This document shows positions 35,186 through 44,636 of a DNA stretch of 64,000 nucleotides, piece after piece; the stretch's first letter is position 1, and every line of letters starts with the position of its first letter. Source of the DNA: CAIUGU01 sp965279735. Lineage in GTDB: Bacteria; Pseudomonadota; Gammaproteobacteria; Steroidobacterales; Steroidobacteraceae. The stretch is from assembly GCA_965279735.1 (NCBI GenBank), contig OZ257260.1, forward strand, positions 2,852,001-2,916,000. The letters run 5' to 3'. The position numbers were made by a program, and so were the translations under genes. The notes under the pieces were generated by a model, which was given only the letters and a program-made list of their open reading frames with translations, did no database searches and had not been told where the DNA came from.

Positions 35186-36577
35186 TTATGCGACATCGCC
35201 TCCGGGTGCATGACCCGACTTCGCTTCTGCAACTGTCTTTCCCTTCCTCCACTTCTGCAACAACACCTCAATCCCCAACCCATAGTCCATACGTTCGCCT
35301 TGCCATCGGGTGATGGCGGTCTTCTTGTCGATGTGGATCTCGTGCTGATCGTTGCTGGCGGGTAGTTGTGTCCAGTCGCTGGTGTGGCCTGGGACAACAC
35401 TCTCGAAGCACTTCCCATCCGGCTTCACGAACCGCACTGCGCCATCGTCGAGACGTTCGATGGTGATGCCGCCTTCGTGGACCAGGCGATGATGGAAGCG
35501 GCAGAGGGAGAGAAGATTCGTGGCTTTTGTCTCGCCGCCGTCCGCCCAGTGATGAATATGGTGTGCATCGACGTACTTTGTATTCGTGCAGCCGGGGAAA
35601 CGACAGCCTTTGTCCCGAGCCTTGAGAGCGCGCTTGAGAGCAGGAGGGATGGAACGGGTCTTTCGACCGATATCCAGCGGTTCGCCGTCGTCGTTCTCGA
35701 TGAGCGGAACCAGACTGGCATCGCAGGTGATGCGCCGGGCGGTCTCGGCAGCAATGGAAGGACCGTCTTCGATCTCGCAGCAGCCGGCTTCACCGTGTTT
35801 AAGCGTTTCCGCGGCAATGTGGATGACAACCTGGTGCCGGTCACCGCCGCTCAGTTCCTTGGGTCCATTCGCCAGAAAGCTCTCGGCCATCAGGACCAAT
35901 GCGTCGGCACGCTTCATCCGCGGAGTCAGTTCAGAAAAATTGTACGTTCCGGCCGGAACGTTTTCGTTCAGGTTCGAGGATTCGTCAGTGTCATCGGATG
36001 AGCAGTCTTCGACTTGTTCTGTCGCCGCCTGCAGCGCCTTCAGGACGAGCGCACCCGTGTCAGCGGGAAGACGTCCTTTCAGGATGAGCGAACCGTCATC
36101 GTCAAAGGAGTAACTGAGGAAGCGATTGATCTGCTGCTCTGCTTCCCGGGACAGCTCTTCGACTTCCTTGGCCCGGCGGAAGTGACGTACTGATTTCTCC
36201 ACATGATCAGCCGTTCCGTGAAGCGCAATGGTCAGGAGATAGTCTTCGGTTCCAGGGCAGGCGACCCGCGTCAGTTCCCGGACTTTGGAATAGCTGAGCT
36301 GGCCTTTGGCCATCGCCTCGGAGATTTTGGGCAATGACTCCAGAGCATGAGCGACCCGGACTTTCTCTCGGGCCACACCCATTGCGACGCCGCACTTCCA
36401 GTTGAGCCAGTGCGCACACGACTGGACCCCGACGCCATTCCAGCCCTTACGGGTATCGAATTCAGCGATGAGGACCAGCCAGCGATGTGTGGCGGCATTG
36501 AGGTGACCGGCCAGCTTCGTGATCTCGGATTCGAGATCGATGAGGGAACGCAGAACCGTGGGCAAGCATCCGTCCAT
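35186..36577 (-). CDS. DUF222/13E12-type HNH endonuclease under a LexA box
   Basis: A 463-residue protein with an N-terminal DUF222 region (~1-300: helical, with WNGVGVQSCAHWLNWKCG and AKGQLSYSKVRELTRVA) and a C-terminal HNH nuclease motif: CRFPGC, DAHHIHHWADGGET, NLLSLCRFHHRLVHEGG with the metal and catalytic His/Asn residues intact. GGGAGATTCGT precedes the ATG. A near-perfect LexA operator lies 26 bases upstream, so it should be induced by DNA damage. The family is often mobile and multi-copy in actinobacteria (13E12 repeats). Its cellular target is unknown. Confidence 0.92.
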   Translation of the reverse strand: MDGCLPTVLRSLIDLESEITKLAGHLNAATHRWLVLIAEFDTRKGWNGVGVQSCAHWLNWKCGVAMGVAREKVRVAHALESLPKISEAMAKGQLSYSKVRELTRVACPGTEDYLLTIALHGTADHVEKSVRHFRRAKEVEELSREAEQQINRFLSYSFDDDGSLILKGRLPADTGALVLKALQAATEQVEDCSSDDTDESSNLNENVPAGTYNFSELTPRMKRADALVLMAESFLANGPKELSGGDRHQVVIHIAAETLKHGEAGCCEIEDGPSIAAETARRITCDASLVPLIENDDGEPLDIGRKTRSIPPALKRALKARDKGCRFPGCTNTKYVDAHHIHHWADGGETKATNLLSLCRFHHRLVHEGGITIERLDDGAVRFVKPDGKCFESVVPGHTSDWTQLPASNDQHEIHIDKKTAITRWQGERMDYGLGIEVLLQKWRKGKTVAEAKSGHAPGGDVA

Positions 36578-36603
36578 ACGAATCTCCCGCGAAATGAGGC
36601 TGT

Positions 36604-36619
36604 CTGTATATGATTACAG
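36604..36619 (-). promoter_or_regulatory. LexA (SOS) box upstream of the HNH gene
   Basis: CTGTATATGATTACAG matches the enteric LexA operator CTGT-N8-ACAG with an AT-rich centre and flanking TA (ACAGTA). It is a palindrome in its outer arms, 26 bases from the HNH start codon, where a bound repressor would block transcription. Confidence 0.85.
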
Positions 36620-36712
36620 TACTCCTTTGAATGCACGAATCAAGCTGTATTTCTCGCTGTTTTCTGCAATTTCACTCTGCTTTCGATCTGGCATTTCGTC
36701 GGCCAGAAAACT

Positions 36713-36994
36713 TCAGAGCGTGCCCGCCTCGAGTTGGTCGAGATAGATGAAGTCAGGCGATTTGACGCCGGCCTCGGCCCTGATGCGAACGAGCTGCGGC
36801 GATTCGAAGAAACGCCTGGCATCGGCGATCGATGTCCATGCGGAGAAATGCACGATCCTGTTTGCGTCGCTCTCGAACTTCAGCACCTGGTACGAGCGTT
36901 CGCCTGCGTCCTTGCGGATACCGGCGGCGTTGTCGAACACTTTCTTCCACGCAGGATAGTCCGCGACTTCATGGATGATCAAAACGTACTGCAT
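36713..36994 (-). CDS. Small ABM-like dimeric alpha-beta barrel protein
   Basis: A 93-residue protein: MQYVLIIHEVADYPAWKKVFD, SYQVLKFESDANRIVHFSAW and DARRFFESPQLVRIRAEAGV. The pattern (strand, helix with W..VF, central HFSAW strand, helix with F.SP.L) fits the ABM/dimeric ferredoxin-like barrel. Function is unknown. It lies beyond the terminator of the SMP-30 gene, so is transcribed separately. Confidence 0.8.
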   Translation of the reverse strand: MQYVLIIHEVADYPAWKKVFDNAAGIRKDAGERSYQVLKFESDANRIVHFSAWTSIADARRFFESPQLVRIRAEAGVKSPDFIYLDQLEAGTL

Positions 36995-37028
36995 GTGTCC
37001 CTGCCCTTAACCGTTAACCTTAGCCCAA

Positions 37029-37062
37029 TAAAAAAGCCGGGCCGTCCGTTGGACGACCCGGC
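37029..37062 (-). terminator. Intrinsic terminator of the TonB receptor/SMP-30 operon
   Basis: A strong stem (GCCGGGcCGTCC at 37036-37047 pairing with GGACGaCCCGGC at 37051-37062, one mismatch, three-base loop) is followed on minus by TTTTTTATT. It lies 16 bases after the SMP-30 gene. Confidence 0.9.
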
Positions 37063-37078
37063 CTTCAACCAGTCGATC

Positions 37079-38152
37079 CTACTTCGCGCGGCCCTTGAAA
37101 CCCTGCGTGAGTAATGGAATCGAGATGACTTCCGCATTTCGGCCATTCTCGAGCCGGATGCTGGCGACTGCGAACAGAGTCTTCTTGTCGACGCCGCCGA
37201 TCGCGGTGGCGATGACACCGCGGGGCGTTGGGATGACACCGAGGTGCTTGCCGTCCGGTCCGATGACATGGATGCCCGCGGCGCCTGTGACGAAAATGCG
37301 TCCAGCGGAATCGACCGCCATGCCGTCGCCACCACCGCCTTCCAGCGGCGCGAATTCACGCTGGTTGGTGAGCGACCCGTCCGCGTTGACATCGAACGCG
37401 ACGAGAGTCGTGCCGTTCGTGACATACACCCGCTTCTCGTCGGTGCTCAGGATCACCCCGTTGGTGCGCAGATTCTCGCCGTAGCGAGTGACGACGCTTT
37501 TCGGGTCCGCATAGAAGAGCCCGCCCATCGTGAAGTACACGCCGCCCTTGCTGTCGGCGGTAAGGTCGTTGATGACGCCTCCCAGGCAATCGAGCGTATC
37601 GCCGTTGATCGAGTTCGCCAGGACCTTGCGCGTCGGCGCAAGCTGCAAGACAGTCGGATTCAGCATGCGCGTGACAATGAACGTAGCGCCCTTGGTGTTG
37701 ATGGAAAGCGCGCCGCCGGTGTTCGTGTCCTTGTAGACAGTGGTGACCTTGCCGTCCTTGTCTAGCTTCACGACTTCGCTCTTGTCGTTCTGCGCGATCA
37801 GCAGACCACCGTCATCCGTACCCACGATGCCATCAGCGTTGTTGCCTTCAACCTGCCACACCGTCTTCCACTGCGCGCCCGCGGCGATCACGCCGGGAAT
37901 TGCCGCCACGGTGTATTCACGCGGAGTGAGATTCCCCACGGTCGCAGGAGCTGGGGGCGGCCCAGCGGCACCAGGTGCGGCGGGAGCAGGCGGCTTGGTG
38001 TTCTTGCACTGGGCAATAACCGATGCATACCGCGCATCCTGTGCAGCCTGCACACCAGGTCCCTGACGCGTTCCGGGTGCCGGTGCCTGCGCCAGTGCGG
38101 CTGCAGACGCAGTCAATGTGAAGGCAGCAATGAGCAAAGCAGATGACTTCAT
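37079..38152 (-). CDS. Secreted SMP-30/gluconolactonase-like beta-propeller protein
   Basis: A 357-residue exported protein. The ATG at 38152 follows GAGGGGGATTC and opens a signal peptide (SSALLIAAFTLTASAAALAQ). A Pro/Ala-rich linker precedes repeating propeller blades with DGGLLIAQNDKSEVVKLDKDG, GGVYFTMGGLFYADP, KRVYVTNGTTLVAFDVNADG and DGMAVDSAGRIFVTGAAGIHVIGPDG, typical of SMP-30/lactonase proteins. It follows the TonB receptor gene by 34 bases. A periplasmic lactonase or binder for the receptor's ligand is inferred. Confidence 0.87.
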   Translation of the reverse strand: MKSSALLIAAFTLTASAAALAQAPAPGTRQGPGVQAAQDARYASVIAQCKNTKPPAPAAPGAAGPPPAPATVGNLTPREYTVAAIPGVIAAGAQWKTVWQVEGNNADGIVGTDDGGLLIAQNDKSEVVKLDKDGKVTTVYKDTNTGGALSINTKGATFIVTRMLNPTVLQLAPTRKVLANSINGDTLDCLGGVINDLTADSKGGVYFTMGGLFYADPKSVVTRYGENLRTNGVILSTDEKRVYVTNGTTLVAFDVNADGSLTNQREFAPLEGGGGDGMAVDSAGRIFVTGAAGIHVIGPDGKHLGVIPTPRGVIATAIGGVDKKTLFAVASIRLENGRNAEVISIPLLTQGFKGRAK

Positions 38153-38186
38153 GAATCCCCCTCGAGAATATTGATCCAGAGACTTC

Positions 38187-40628
38187 TTAAAAACGGTAGC
38201 TGCCTTCAACGGCAATTCCACGCGGCATGTCCACGAAGCCGTAGTAGCTGCGCGCCCCGAACAGGCGGCTCGAGAGCGGAGTGTCACCCGAATAGCCCAC
38301 CACTGTCTCGTCAGTCAGGTTGCGGCCCACCACCGCGACTTCCCATTGATTCTCCACGCCGCCCAAGGCGATGCGCGCATTGACCTTGGTGTAGGCCTCC
38401 TGCTCGGTTGCAGGATCGAGGGTGAGCGAAGTCAGGAACTTGCTGGAGTACACGACATCGGCGCCCAGCGTGAGATTCAGGCTGTCACCGATCGGCATCG
38501 AGTACTCGCCGCCCACCACTCCGGTCAACTCGGGCGCAAGCTGGTTGGTAAAGCCCTTGTAGTCGCAGTTGCCCGCATTGGGGCCGCTGGCGATCGCCGG
38601 ACGACCGAAGTAACACTGGCCGAAATAATTCGTCCATTCAAAGTCGAGATAGGCCAGCGAACCGGAGAGACGCAAGCCCCGCGTTACCTGCCAGCGACCT
38701 TCGATCTCTGCTCCCTTCAGCTCGGCGCTGCCATTGCCTACGTTGAAGCCGATGGCTCCATCGAACGCGCTGGTCTGCAGGTCGTTGTATTCGGTGTAGA
38801 ACACATCGACGTTGAGCTCTGCCCTGCTGCCGAGGCCACTCTTCAATCCCAGCTCGTAAGTCGTCGCCTCTTCATCCTCGAACTCGAAGGTGCCGCTCGT
38901 CAGCGGCGTGCCGCCCGCAACCGGGGGCTTGTTCGAGCGGGCATCAAAGCCGCCGGACTTGTAACCGCGCGACCATGAAAGATAGACCATCGCGTCATCG
39001 GTGATGTCGTACTGCACATTCACGAGCGGGGAGAAGTTGGATTCGGAGCGGTCGCCAGCCAGTGAATGCGGAACTATTCCCAGCACCTGGTTGAATACCG
39101 GCAACACCTGGGCAGGCAATGACGGACCGCCGAATCCTGACGTCAGCGTCGTCACGCGACTGCCGGTCTTGTCTTCGCTGGACCACCGTCCGCCACCGGT
39201 GACGCGGAATGCGTCCGTGATGTTCCAGGTGGCCTGGGCAAACACCGACCAGAGCTCGCTGTCCTGCTTGAAGACGCGGGGGTTCACTGCGTTGGCAAAG
39301 AAGTTGGCCAGCGCTGCGCGCGACTGAGGTGTCCCGCCCAGCGCGGTATTGGCAGCGAACGCCTGCGCCAGTACGGGAATCGCAAGGCTGTTCGTCGGGA
39401 CATGCAGGTAGTCGCCTTCATCCAGGCCGTATCTCTGGTAGAACACGCCGCCGATCCACGACACGGTCTGATCGACCGGTGAAGCAAAGCGCAGCTCCTG
39501 GCTGACCTGCTCGTATTGTTCCTGTACGCCGGCGTCGAACACAGTGGCGCCAACGAAATCGCAATCGCAGTACTCATCCAGGTCATACGAGCTGAAACCG
39601 GTGATCGAAGTCAGCGTGATGCCGTTGCCGAAACCGTAATTGATCGTCAACGCAGTCTCGAGATTCTGCAGATCGCTTGTGTCACCGTTGGACGAGCGCT
39701 TGTAGTCGATGACGGTGTTCCGCGCAGTCGCATTCTGTCCCTGCGGAAAAGCGGGTGTGCCGCCGAGAATCTGGCCGTAGGTGAGTCCGGTCAGCGGACC
39801 TGCGGTGATCGGAGTTTCACCGAAGATCTCGATCTGCCGGCCATCGACGTTGTACTTGCCGCCTTCGACGCGCCACGTGAAGTCGAGGGCATCGGAGGCC
39901 TTCCAGGCGAGGGTCAGTCGCCCGGCGAATTCACCACGTTGCGGCTCATCGCGACCGAGTGTCAGATTTTCAACATAGCCACCAGCATCGCGATAGTGGA
40001 CAGCCACGCGTGCGCCAAAGGTATCGGTGATCGGTCCGGACAGCATCGCGGCACCGAGCGTTTCTTCATTCTCGATATCATAAGAAGCGCGGACCGAACC
40101 TTCGAACCGGTCTCCCGGTTTTGCGCTGACCATGTTCACCGCGCCGGCTACTGCATTCTTGCCGAACAGGATGGGTTGCGGGCCGCGCAACACTTCCACG
40201 CGCGACAGATCCAGGAAAGGCATGCGGGACTGCGGGCCGCGTCCGCGATAGATGCCGTCGGCATACGTGCTGACGGATTGCTCGAAGCCCTGGTTGAGGC
40301 CGGAGCCGATGCCGCGGATGTAGATGTTGTTGGCGATGCCGGTTTCGGTCACCTGCAGGGCCGGGACATACGCCTTGAGATCGTCGAGCCGCACGATGCC
40401 TGCGTCTGCGATCTTGTCTCCGGACACCGCCAGTACCGACAGCGGAACGTCCTGCAGGGATTCCTCGCGCTTCTGCGCGGTGACCACGATTTCGTCGAGG
40501 ACAACAGCTTCTGTTGCAGGTTGCTGCGCATAAGCGAGAGGTGCGATGCCTGCTGCGAGCGCAATACACGCGAACGGACGCCCGACACGAAGAACCCGCC
40601 GCACGTTCCGTGAAACCAGATGATTCAT
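38187..40628 (-). CDS. TonB-dependent outer-membrane receptor
   Basis: An 813-residue receptor. The ATG at 40628 (GGGGGAAAATC upstream) begins a signal peptide ending AYAQ. A TonB-box-like segment DEIVVTAQKREESLQDVPLS follows, then the plug with LDLSRVEVLRGPQPILFGKNAVAGAVNMV and a long 22-strand-type barrel ending in aromatic F (EGSYRF). The VVTAQKREESLQDVPLSV form is common in sphingomonad/steroid-degrader receptors; the ligand is unknown. Operon with the SMP-30-like protein downstream. Confidence 0.95.
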   Translation of the reverse strand: MNHLVSRNVRRVLRVGRPFACIALAAGIAPLAYAQQPATEAVVLDEIVVTAQKREESLQDVPLSVLAVSGDKIADAGIVRLDDLKAYVPALQVTETGIANNIYIRGIGSGLNQGFEQSVSTYADGIYRGRGPQSRMPFLDLSRVEVLRGPQPILFGKNAVAGAVNMVSAKPGDRFEGSVRASYDIENEETLGAAMLSGPITDTFGARVAVHYRDAGGYVENLTLGRDEPQRGEFAGRLTLAWKASDALDFTWRVEGGKYNVDGRQIEIFGETPITAGPLTGLTYGQILGGTPAFPQGQNATARNTVIDYKRSSNGDTSDLQNLETALTINYGFGNGITLTSITGFSSYDLDEYCDCDFVGATVFDAGVQEQYEQVSQELRFASPVDQTVSWIGGVFYQRYGLDEGDYLHVPTNSLAIPVLAQAFAANTALGGTPQSRAALANFFANAVNPRVFKQDSELWSVFAQATWNITDAFRVTGGGRWSSEDKTGSRVTTLTSGFGGPSLPAQVLPVFNQVLGIVPHSLAGDRSESNFSPLVNVQYDITDDAMVYLSWSRGYKSGGFDARSNKPPVAGGTPLTSGTFEFEDEEATTYELGLKSGLGSRAELNVDVFYTEYNDLQTSAFDGAIGFNVGNGSAELKGAEIEGRWQVTRGLRLSGSLAYLDFEWTNYFGQCYFGRPAIASGPNAGNCDYKGFTNQLAPELTGVVGGEYSMPIGDSLNLTLGADVVYSSKFLTSLTLDPATEQEAYTKVNARIALGGVENQWEVAVVGRNLTDETVVGYSGDTPLSSRLFGARSYYGFVDMPRGIAVEGSYRF

Positions 40629-40739
40629 GATTTTCCCCCACGCGTCGTTGTTCAGGACATCTTGCGCTTGCCCCCAGCGCCATTCAACTTTGGCCCAGCT
40701 CCTGCGTAGAAGTTGCACAGCCCGGTTTTTTTTGCCGCA

Positions 40740-41909
40740 CTACAGCGCAACGGCGAGCCCGAAGCGGAATTGCGCATCGAGCTTGTGGTTGTAGTCGATC
40801 AGGCTTTCGCCATAGCCGGAAAAGTACTGGAGCATCAACCAGCCCGTAAGATCACCACCGCTTAAGCGGGACAGCGGATAGGACACATTGAGTTCCACGC
40901 TGCCGTAGTTGCTCCTGGTTCCCTTGCGGAGGGTCCCCCAGAAGTCCCAGCCACTGCGGCGCCCGAACCCCATCACGAAGTCCGTATAGCCCCGGTAGTC
41001 GACGATATCGGGATTCTCGTCGCGATCGATGTAGTGATAGAACATCGGCGCGATGTAAAACCGCTGTCCCTCCGGATCGCCGAACGTAAGGGTGGGTCGT
41101 GCGTACAGGATATTGATGCTGCGCGAATCGAGGCCGTCCTTGCCATTGCTCTCGTGCCCGAAACCGCTTTCCACACCCAGCCGAATACGGCCGTCGGCGA
41201 CGCGAGTCAGATCAGTATTGGAATAGAAAAAGCGCGGCCGGTAGCTGGAATCGCGGAAGGGTTTCGACAGGTCGTCGAGATCCCAGAGCGAAGTCTGCGA
41301 ATAGCTGAAATACAGATCGTCGAGCCACGGCAACCGTCGGGCGATACCACCGTTTCCATCGAACATGCGATACCGCAGGCTGATCTGGAACTTTGCGTTC
41401 AGCCCGCCATCACCACCGAGTATGAAATACACCGGTTCGTAAACGGACACACCTAGCGGCGGTGGTTTGTCCACGAGCTGGTTGGTCGCCATCGCGGTGG
41501 CAGTAACCGGAGCTGGCGCGGCTGCCGCATTGACAACGAGCAGGAGCGGATTGCTCGTGAAGCCTGTCGTGGACAACGTAGCCGTACCACCGGGACCGGC
41601 CGGAATCGTGCCGCGCAAGGTTGTACGCCTGAAACTGCCCGGGCTGATTTCGATCGGGCCAATCATTTCCGGGACGAATTCGATGATCGCTGCCGAAGGA
41701 CCCGTATCCATGCGGACGTGAATCTCTTTCGGCAAGTCGACTGACAGAGTCTCGGTGCCGGGATTCGTCACGAGCAGCGTCACCTCAAGCGGGTCGCCGG
41801 CCGTGACATAAGGCGTGGCTGTGGACAGCACATAGTCGGCCTGGGCTGCGGACGCCGCGAGGAACAAGAGCACGGCTGTCATTTTCATGGCTGTCACGGG
41901 CTTAAGCAT
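40740..41909 (-). CDS. pldA: Outer-membrane phospholipase A with added N-terminal beta domain
   Basis: A 389-residue OMPLA homologue that hydrolyses phospholipids misplaced in the outer leaflet. The active-site block is complete: GFGHESNGKDGLDSRSIN, with the catalytic His, Ser and downstream Asn. Barrel strands run from ~155 to the C-terminal FRFGLAVAL. Between the signal peptide (MTAVLLFLAASAAQA) and the barrel is a ~130-residue domain (TAGDPLEVTLLVTNPGTETLSV ...) absent in E. coli PldA (289 residues), probably an Ig-like sandwich. The ATG at 41909 lies within the end of plsB (8-base overlap). Confidence 0.9.
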   Translation of the reverse strand: MLKPVTAMKMTAVLLFLAASAAQADYVLSTATPYVTAGDPLEVTLLVTNPGTETLSVDLPKEIHVRMDTGPSAAIIEFVPEMIGPIEISPGSFRRTTLRGTIPAGPGGTATLSTTGFTSNPLLLVVNAAAAPAPVTATAMATNQLVDKPPPLGVSVYEPVYFILGGDGGLNAKFQISLRYRMFDGNGGIARRLPWLDDLYFSYSQTSLWDLDDLSKPFRDSSYRPRFFYSNTDLTRVADGRIRLGVESGFGHESNGKDGLDSRSINILYARPTLTFGDPEGQRFYIAPMFYHYIDRDENPDIVDYRGYTDFVMGFGRRSGWDFWGTLRKGTRSNYGSVELNVSYPLSRLSGGDLTGWLMLQYFSGYGESLIDYNHKLDAQFRFGLAVAL

Positions 41910-44382
41910 GCGTCACCTGCAGGATGCTGTTGCGGATCTGTTCATGCAGCACAAGTTGCGCATCGGACGACACGGCCACGAGCATCTCGGTGTACGTGAG
42001 CCGCCCTTCGGGATTCACGCCGAGGACATTCCGCGACCGCAGCAGGTCGATGAAATTCTTGAACAACGACTTGTCGAAGAATTCCGGCGAGTTCAGTTCG
42101 TAGATGAGCGACATGCGGCTCGCCATCAGGCGGCACTGGTTCTCGAGTGCATCCTGGGTGATGCGTCCACTGCCCGTCTTGAGCAGTAGCGCGATGACCA
42201 GGTAGTAGCGCTCGATGATCTGCACGGTGGTCTGCGCAAGTACCGACAGCTGCACGGCCTCGATGGTTCCGACCTCTGGCCGGCGCCACTGCGTACCGTT
42301 CTCCACCGATTCAAGCAGCCCGTGATTGGCAAGGTCATCCAGGGACTCGATGACCACGCCATCGATATCTTCTTCTTCCCAGCGCAGGAAGAGCTCATCG
42401 CGGATGTAGGGATAGATGCGCCAGGCGAGTCGCTGGATATCCTCGGTACGCAACGTCCGGTTGTTGAGGAAGCAGCACGCCATCAGCGACGGCATCACCA
42501 TCAGGTGCAGCGCGTTGTTGCGGAAGTAGGTCATCAGGACCGAGTTCTCTTCCGTCATGCGGATGACATCACCCAGCGGATGGCGTTCGCGCTCAAGCAC
42601 GCCGAAGCTCTCGCCGTACTTCACCATCGACGCGCCATCCATTGCTGTCACGTGCACGAGCGGCGAATAGGGCGCGTGACGCAGCAGCGAAGCGTACAGC
42701 TCGAGCTGCCGTGCGAGGTCGGCCTCGGGCATGCTCTGCTTCGGCATCGAGAGGAGAACGAGCGCGATCAGGTTGATCGGCGTGGCGCAGGCGGCGGAAT
42801 TGATGTTGGTCATCACGCGCGTCGCCAGCTCATCGACTGCACGGCCGAGCCACGCGGGACGCTCTTCCGTTTCCAGCGGCTGACGAGTCCACTCCGGTGA
42901 GTGGCGCAGCACGATGTCGTCGAAGCGCAGCGGTTCGCCCAAGCTCACGTGCACCTTGCCGAATTTGCTACGCAACTGGGGAAGCGTCTTCAACATGCCC
43001 ACTACGGTCTCTTTCTGCTTCGGCCGGCCCGACAGCTCGCCGATGTAAGTCTTGCCTTCCACCAGACGCTCGTAACCGAAATACACGGGAATGAAAACGA
43101 GGGGACGTCGCGGGTCCTTGAGATAGCTGCGCGCCGTCATCGACAGCATGCCGGTCTTGGGCTGTAGAAGGCGTCCCGTGCGACTGCGGCCGCCTTCAAC
43201 GAAGTATTCGAGCGAATGGCCGCGCGCCATCATGAGCCCGAGATACTTCATGAACACCATCGTGTAGAGCGTGTTGCCGCGAAAACTGCGGCGCAGGAAG
43301 AACGCCCCGCCCCGCCGCAGGAACGGACCGATGAAGGGCATGTTGAGATTGATGCCTGCCGCGATGTGCGGAACGGCGTAACCCTTGTCGTAGATCACGT
43401 ACGACAGCAACAGGTAGTCCATGTGACTGCGGTGACAGGGCACATAGATGATCTCGTTGCCTTCAGCCACTGCTTGCAAGCGGTCGATGTTGTGCAGCTC
43501 GACGCCGTCATACAGGCGGTTCCACAGCCTGGAAAGCACGCGCGCCGTCAGGCTCACGAAGGCGTGGGAATAGTTGGCGGCGATCTCGTCCGCACAATGC
43601 TTTGCTTCGAGCAGCGCCTCGTGCCGCGTCAGCCCCTTCGCCTGCATCGTCTCGACGATGGCCTGCCGGACAGCGCGGGTCCGCAGTACCTGGGCGACGA
43701 TCGTGCGTCGATGGGAGAGGTCGGGACCGATCGTCGCGGCGCGCTGGTTGCGCAGCACCGTCCGCAACGTGCGGGCGATGCGACGGACTGCCCGGGGCGC
43801 ATCGGCGCCCTCCCCGATGGTCGCGCGCAGGGAGAGCGGCTCACCGAACTGCACGAGGAGATTACGACCGTTGATGACCACGGAGAGCATCCGTCTAAAG
43901 CGTCCCGCCAGATCCCAGGTCTCCGCAAACAGCACGCGGAACCACGATCCTTCCTTCGCGGGCGCACGGCCCCAGAGCACGTTCACGGGCACGAGATCCA
44001 CGTCGAATGACGGATCGGCGATCACGGCATCGACGAGCTGGCGTACCTGGGCGGGCAGCCGGCGATCGATCCGGTTGCCCAGAAATCCAGTGCGACGCTC
44101 CAGGCAGAACAGGGAACGATCGGAGAGGACCTTCTTGTTAACGCTGTTCACCAGCGGAACGGAGGATCGCGGCAGGTTCTGCGCAATGCACACCTGCTGC
44201 AGGACAACCATGTCGGCCACGCCGCGGGTTTCGAGCACGTAGCAGGTGGGCCTGCCGCTCTGGCTCAAGGTCTGCGCGATGTCTTCCGGCAGGACACGGG
44301 GACGCGTCCAGAGCGCAATGATCTTGCGCAGGAAACTCAGCCACAACCGGCTGAGTGCGGCAACGCCCGGGACGGAGCTCAT
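41902..44382 (-). CDS. plsB: Glycerol-3-phosphate 1-O-acyltransferase PlsB
   Basis: Inner-membrane enzyme that acylates glycerol-3-phosphate, the first step of phospholipid synthesis. The 826-residue product (E. coli 807) shows the acyltransferase motifs: block I VPCHRSHMDYLLLSY (HX4D), block II GGAFFLRRSFRGN, block III FVEGGRSRTGRLLQPKTGML, and block IV VFIPVYFGYERL. It lies six bases after a lipoprotein gene and overlaps pldA, placing synthesis and repair of phospholipid on one transcript. Confidence 0.97.
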   Translation of the reverse strand: MSSVPGVAALSRLWLSFLRKIIALWTRPRVLPEDIAQTLSQSGRPTCYVLETRGVADMVVLQQVCIAQNLPRSSVPLVNSVNKKVLSDRSLFCLERRTGFLGNRIDRRLPAQVRQLVDAVIADPSFDVDLVPVNVLWGRAPAKEGSWFRVLFAETWDLAGRFRRMLSVVINGRNLLVQFGEPLSLRATIGEGADAPRAVRRIARTLRTVLRNQRAATIGPDLSHRRTIVAQVLRTRAVRQAIVETMQAKGLTRHEALLEAKHCADEIAANYSHAFVSLTARVLSRLWNRLYDGVELHNIDRLQAVAEGNEIIYVPCHRSHMDYLLLSYVIYDKGYAVPHIAAGINLNMPFIGPFLRRGGAFFLRRSFRGNTLYTMVFMKYLGLMMARGHSLEYFVEGGRSRTGRLLQPKTGMLSMTARSYLKDPRRPLVFIPVYFGYERLVEGKTYIGELSGRPKQKETVVGMLKTLPQLRSKFGKVHVSLGEPLRFDDIVLRHSPEWTRQPLETEERPAWLGRAVDELATRVMTNINSAACATPINLIALVLLSMPKQSMPEADLARQLELYASLLRHAPYSPLVHVTAMDGASMVKYGESFGVLERERHPLGDVIRMTEENSVLMTYFRNNALHLMVMPSLMACCFLNNRTLRTEDIQRLAWRIYPYIRDELFLRWEEEDIDGVVIESLDDLANHGLLESVENGTQWRRPEVGTIEAVQLSVLAQTTVQIIERYYLVIALLLKTGSGRITQDALENQCRLMASRMSLIYELNSPEFFDKSLFKNFIDLLRSRNVLGVNPEGRLTYTEMLVAVSSDAQLVLHEQIRNSILQVTHA

Positions 44383-44388
44383 GCGTGA

Positions 44389-44622
44389 CTAGGGGGCGCT
44401 CGAAGCGCCTTCGGCGTTCTCGATGGCCTTGTCCGCCGCTTCTTTCTGCTGCTGCACCGTGTCCTGCACCCCGCGCGCCCGGTCCATCGTCCCGACCATG
44501 TCGCCGAACGCGGTGTCCTTTACGGCGGGCGGCGGGGGTGGAGCAGCTGGCGGTTCACTGCTGCCACAGCCTGTGACTGCAAGGAGTGTCGCAGCCAGGG
44601 CTGCCGTGAGTCGGATATGCAT
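44389..44622 (-). CDS. Small lipoprotein
   Basis: A 77-residue protein with a lipoprotein signal (LTAALAATLLAVTGC, Cys ~19), a Pro-rich stretch and a helical tail (MDRARGVQDTVQQQKEAADKAIENAEG). GGAGG precedes the ATG. It is between the hydrolase and plsB in the same operon. Family unknown; a periplasm-facing anchored helix is the visible feature. Confidence 0.8.
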   Translation of the reverse strand: MHIRLTAALAATLLAVTGCGSSEPPAAPPPPPAVKDTAFGDMVGTMDRARGVQDTVQQQKEAADKAIENAEGASSAP

Positions 44623-44636
44623 TGCAAGCCTCCGCG

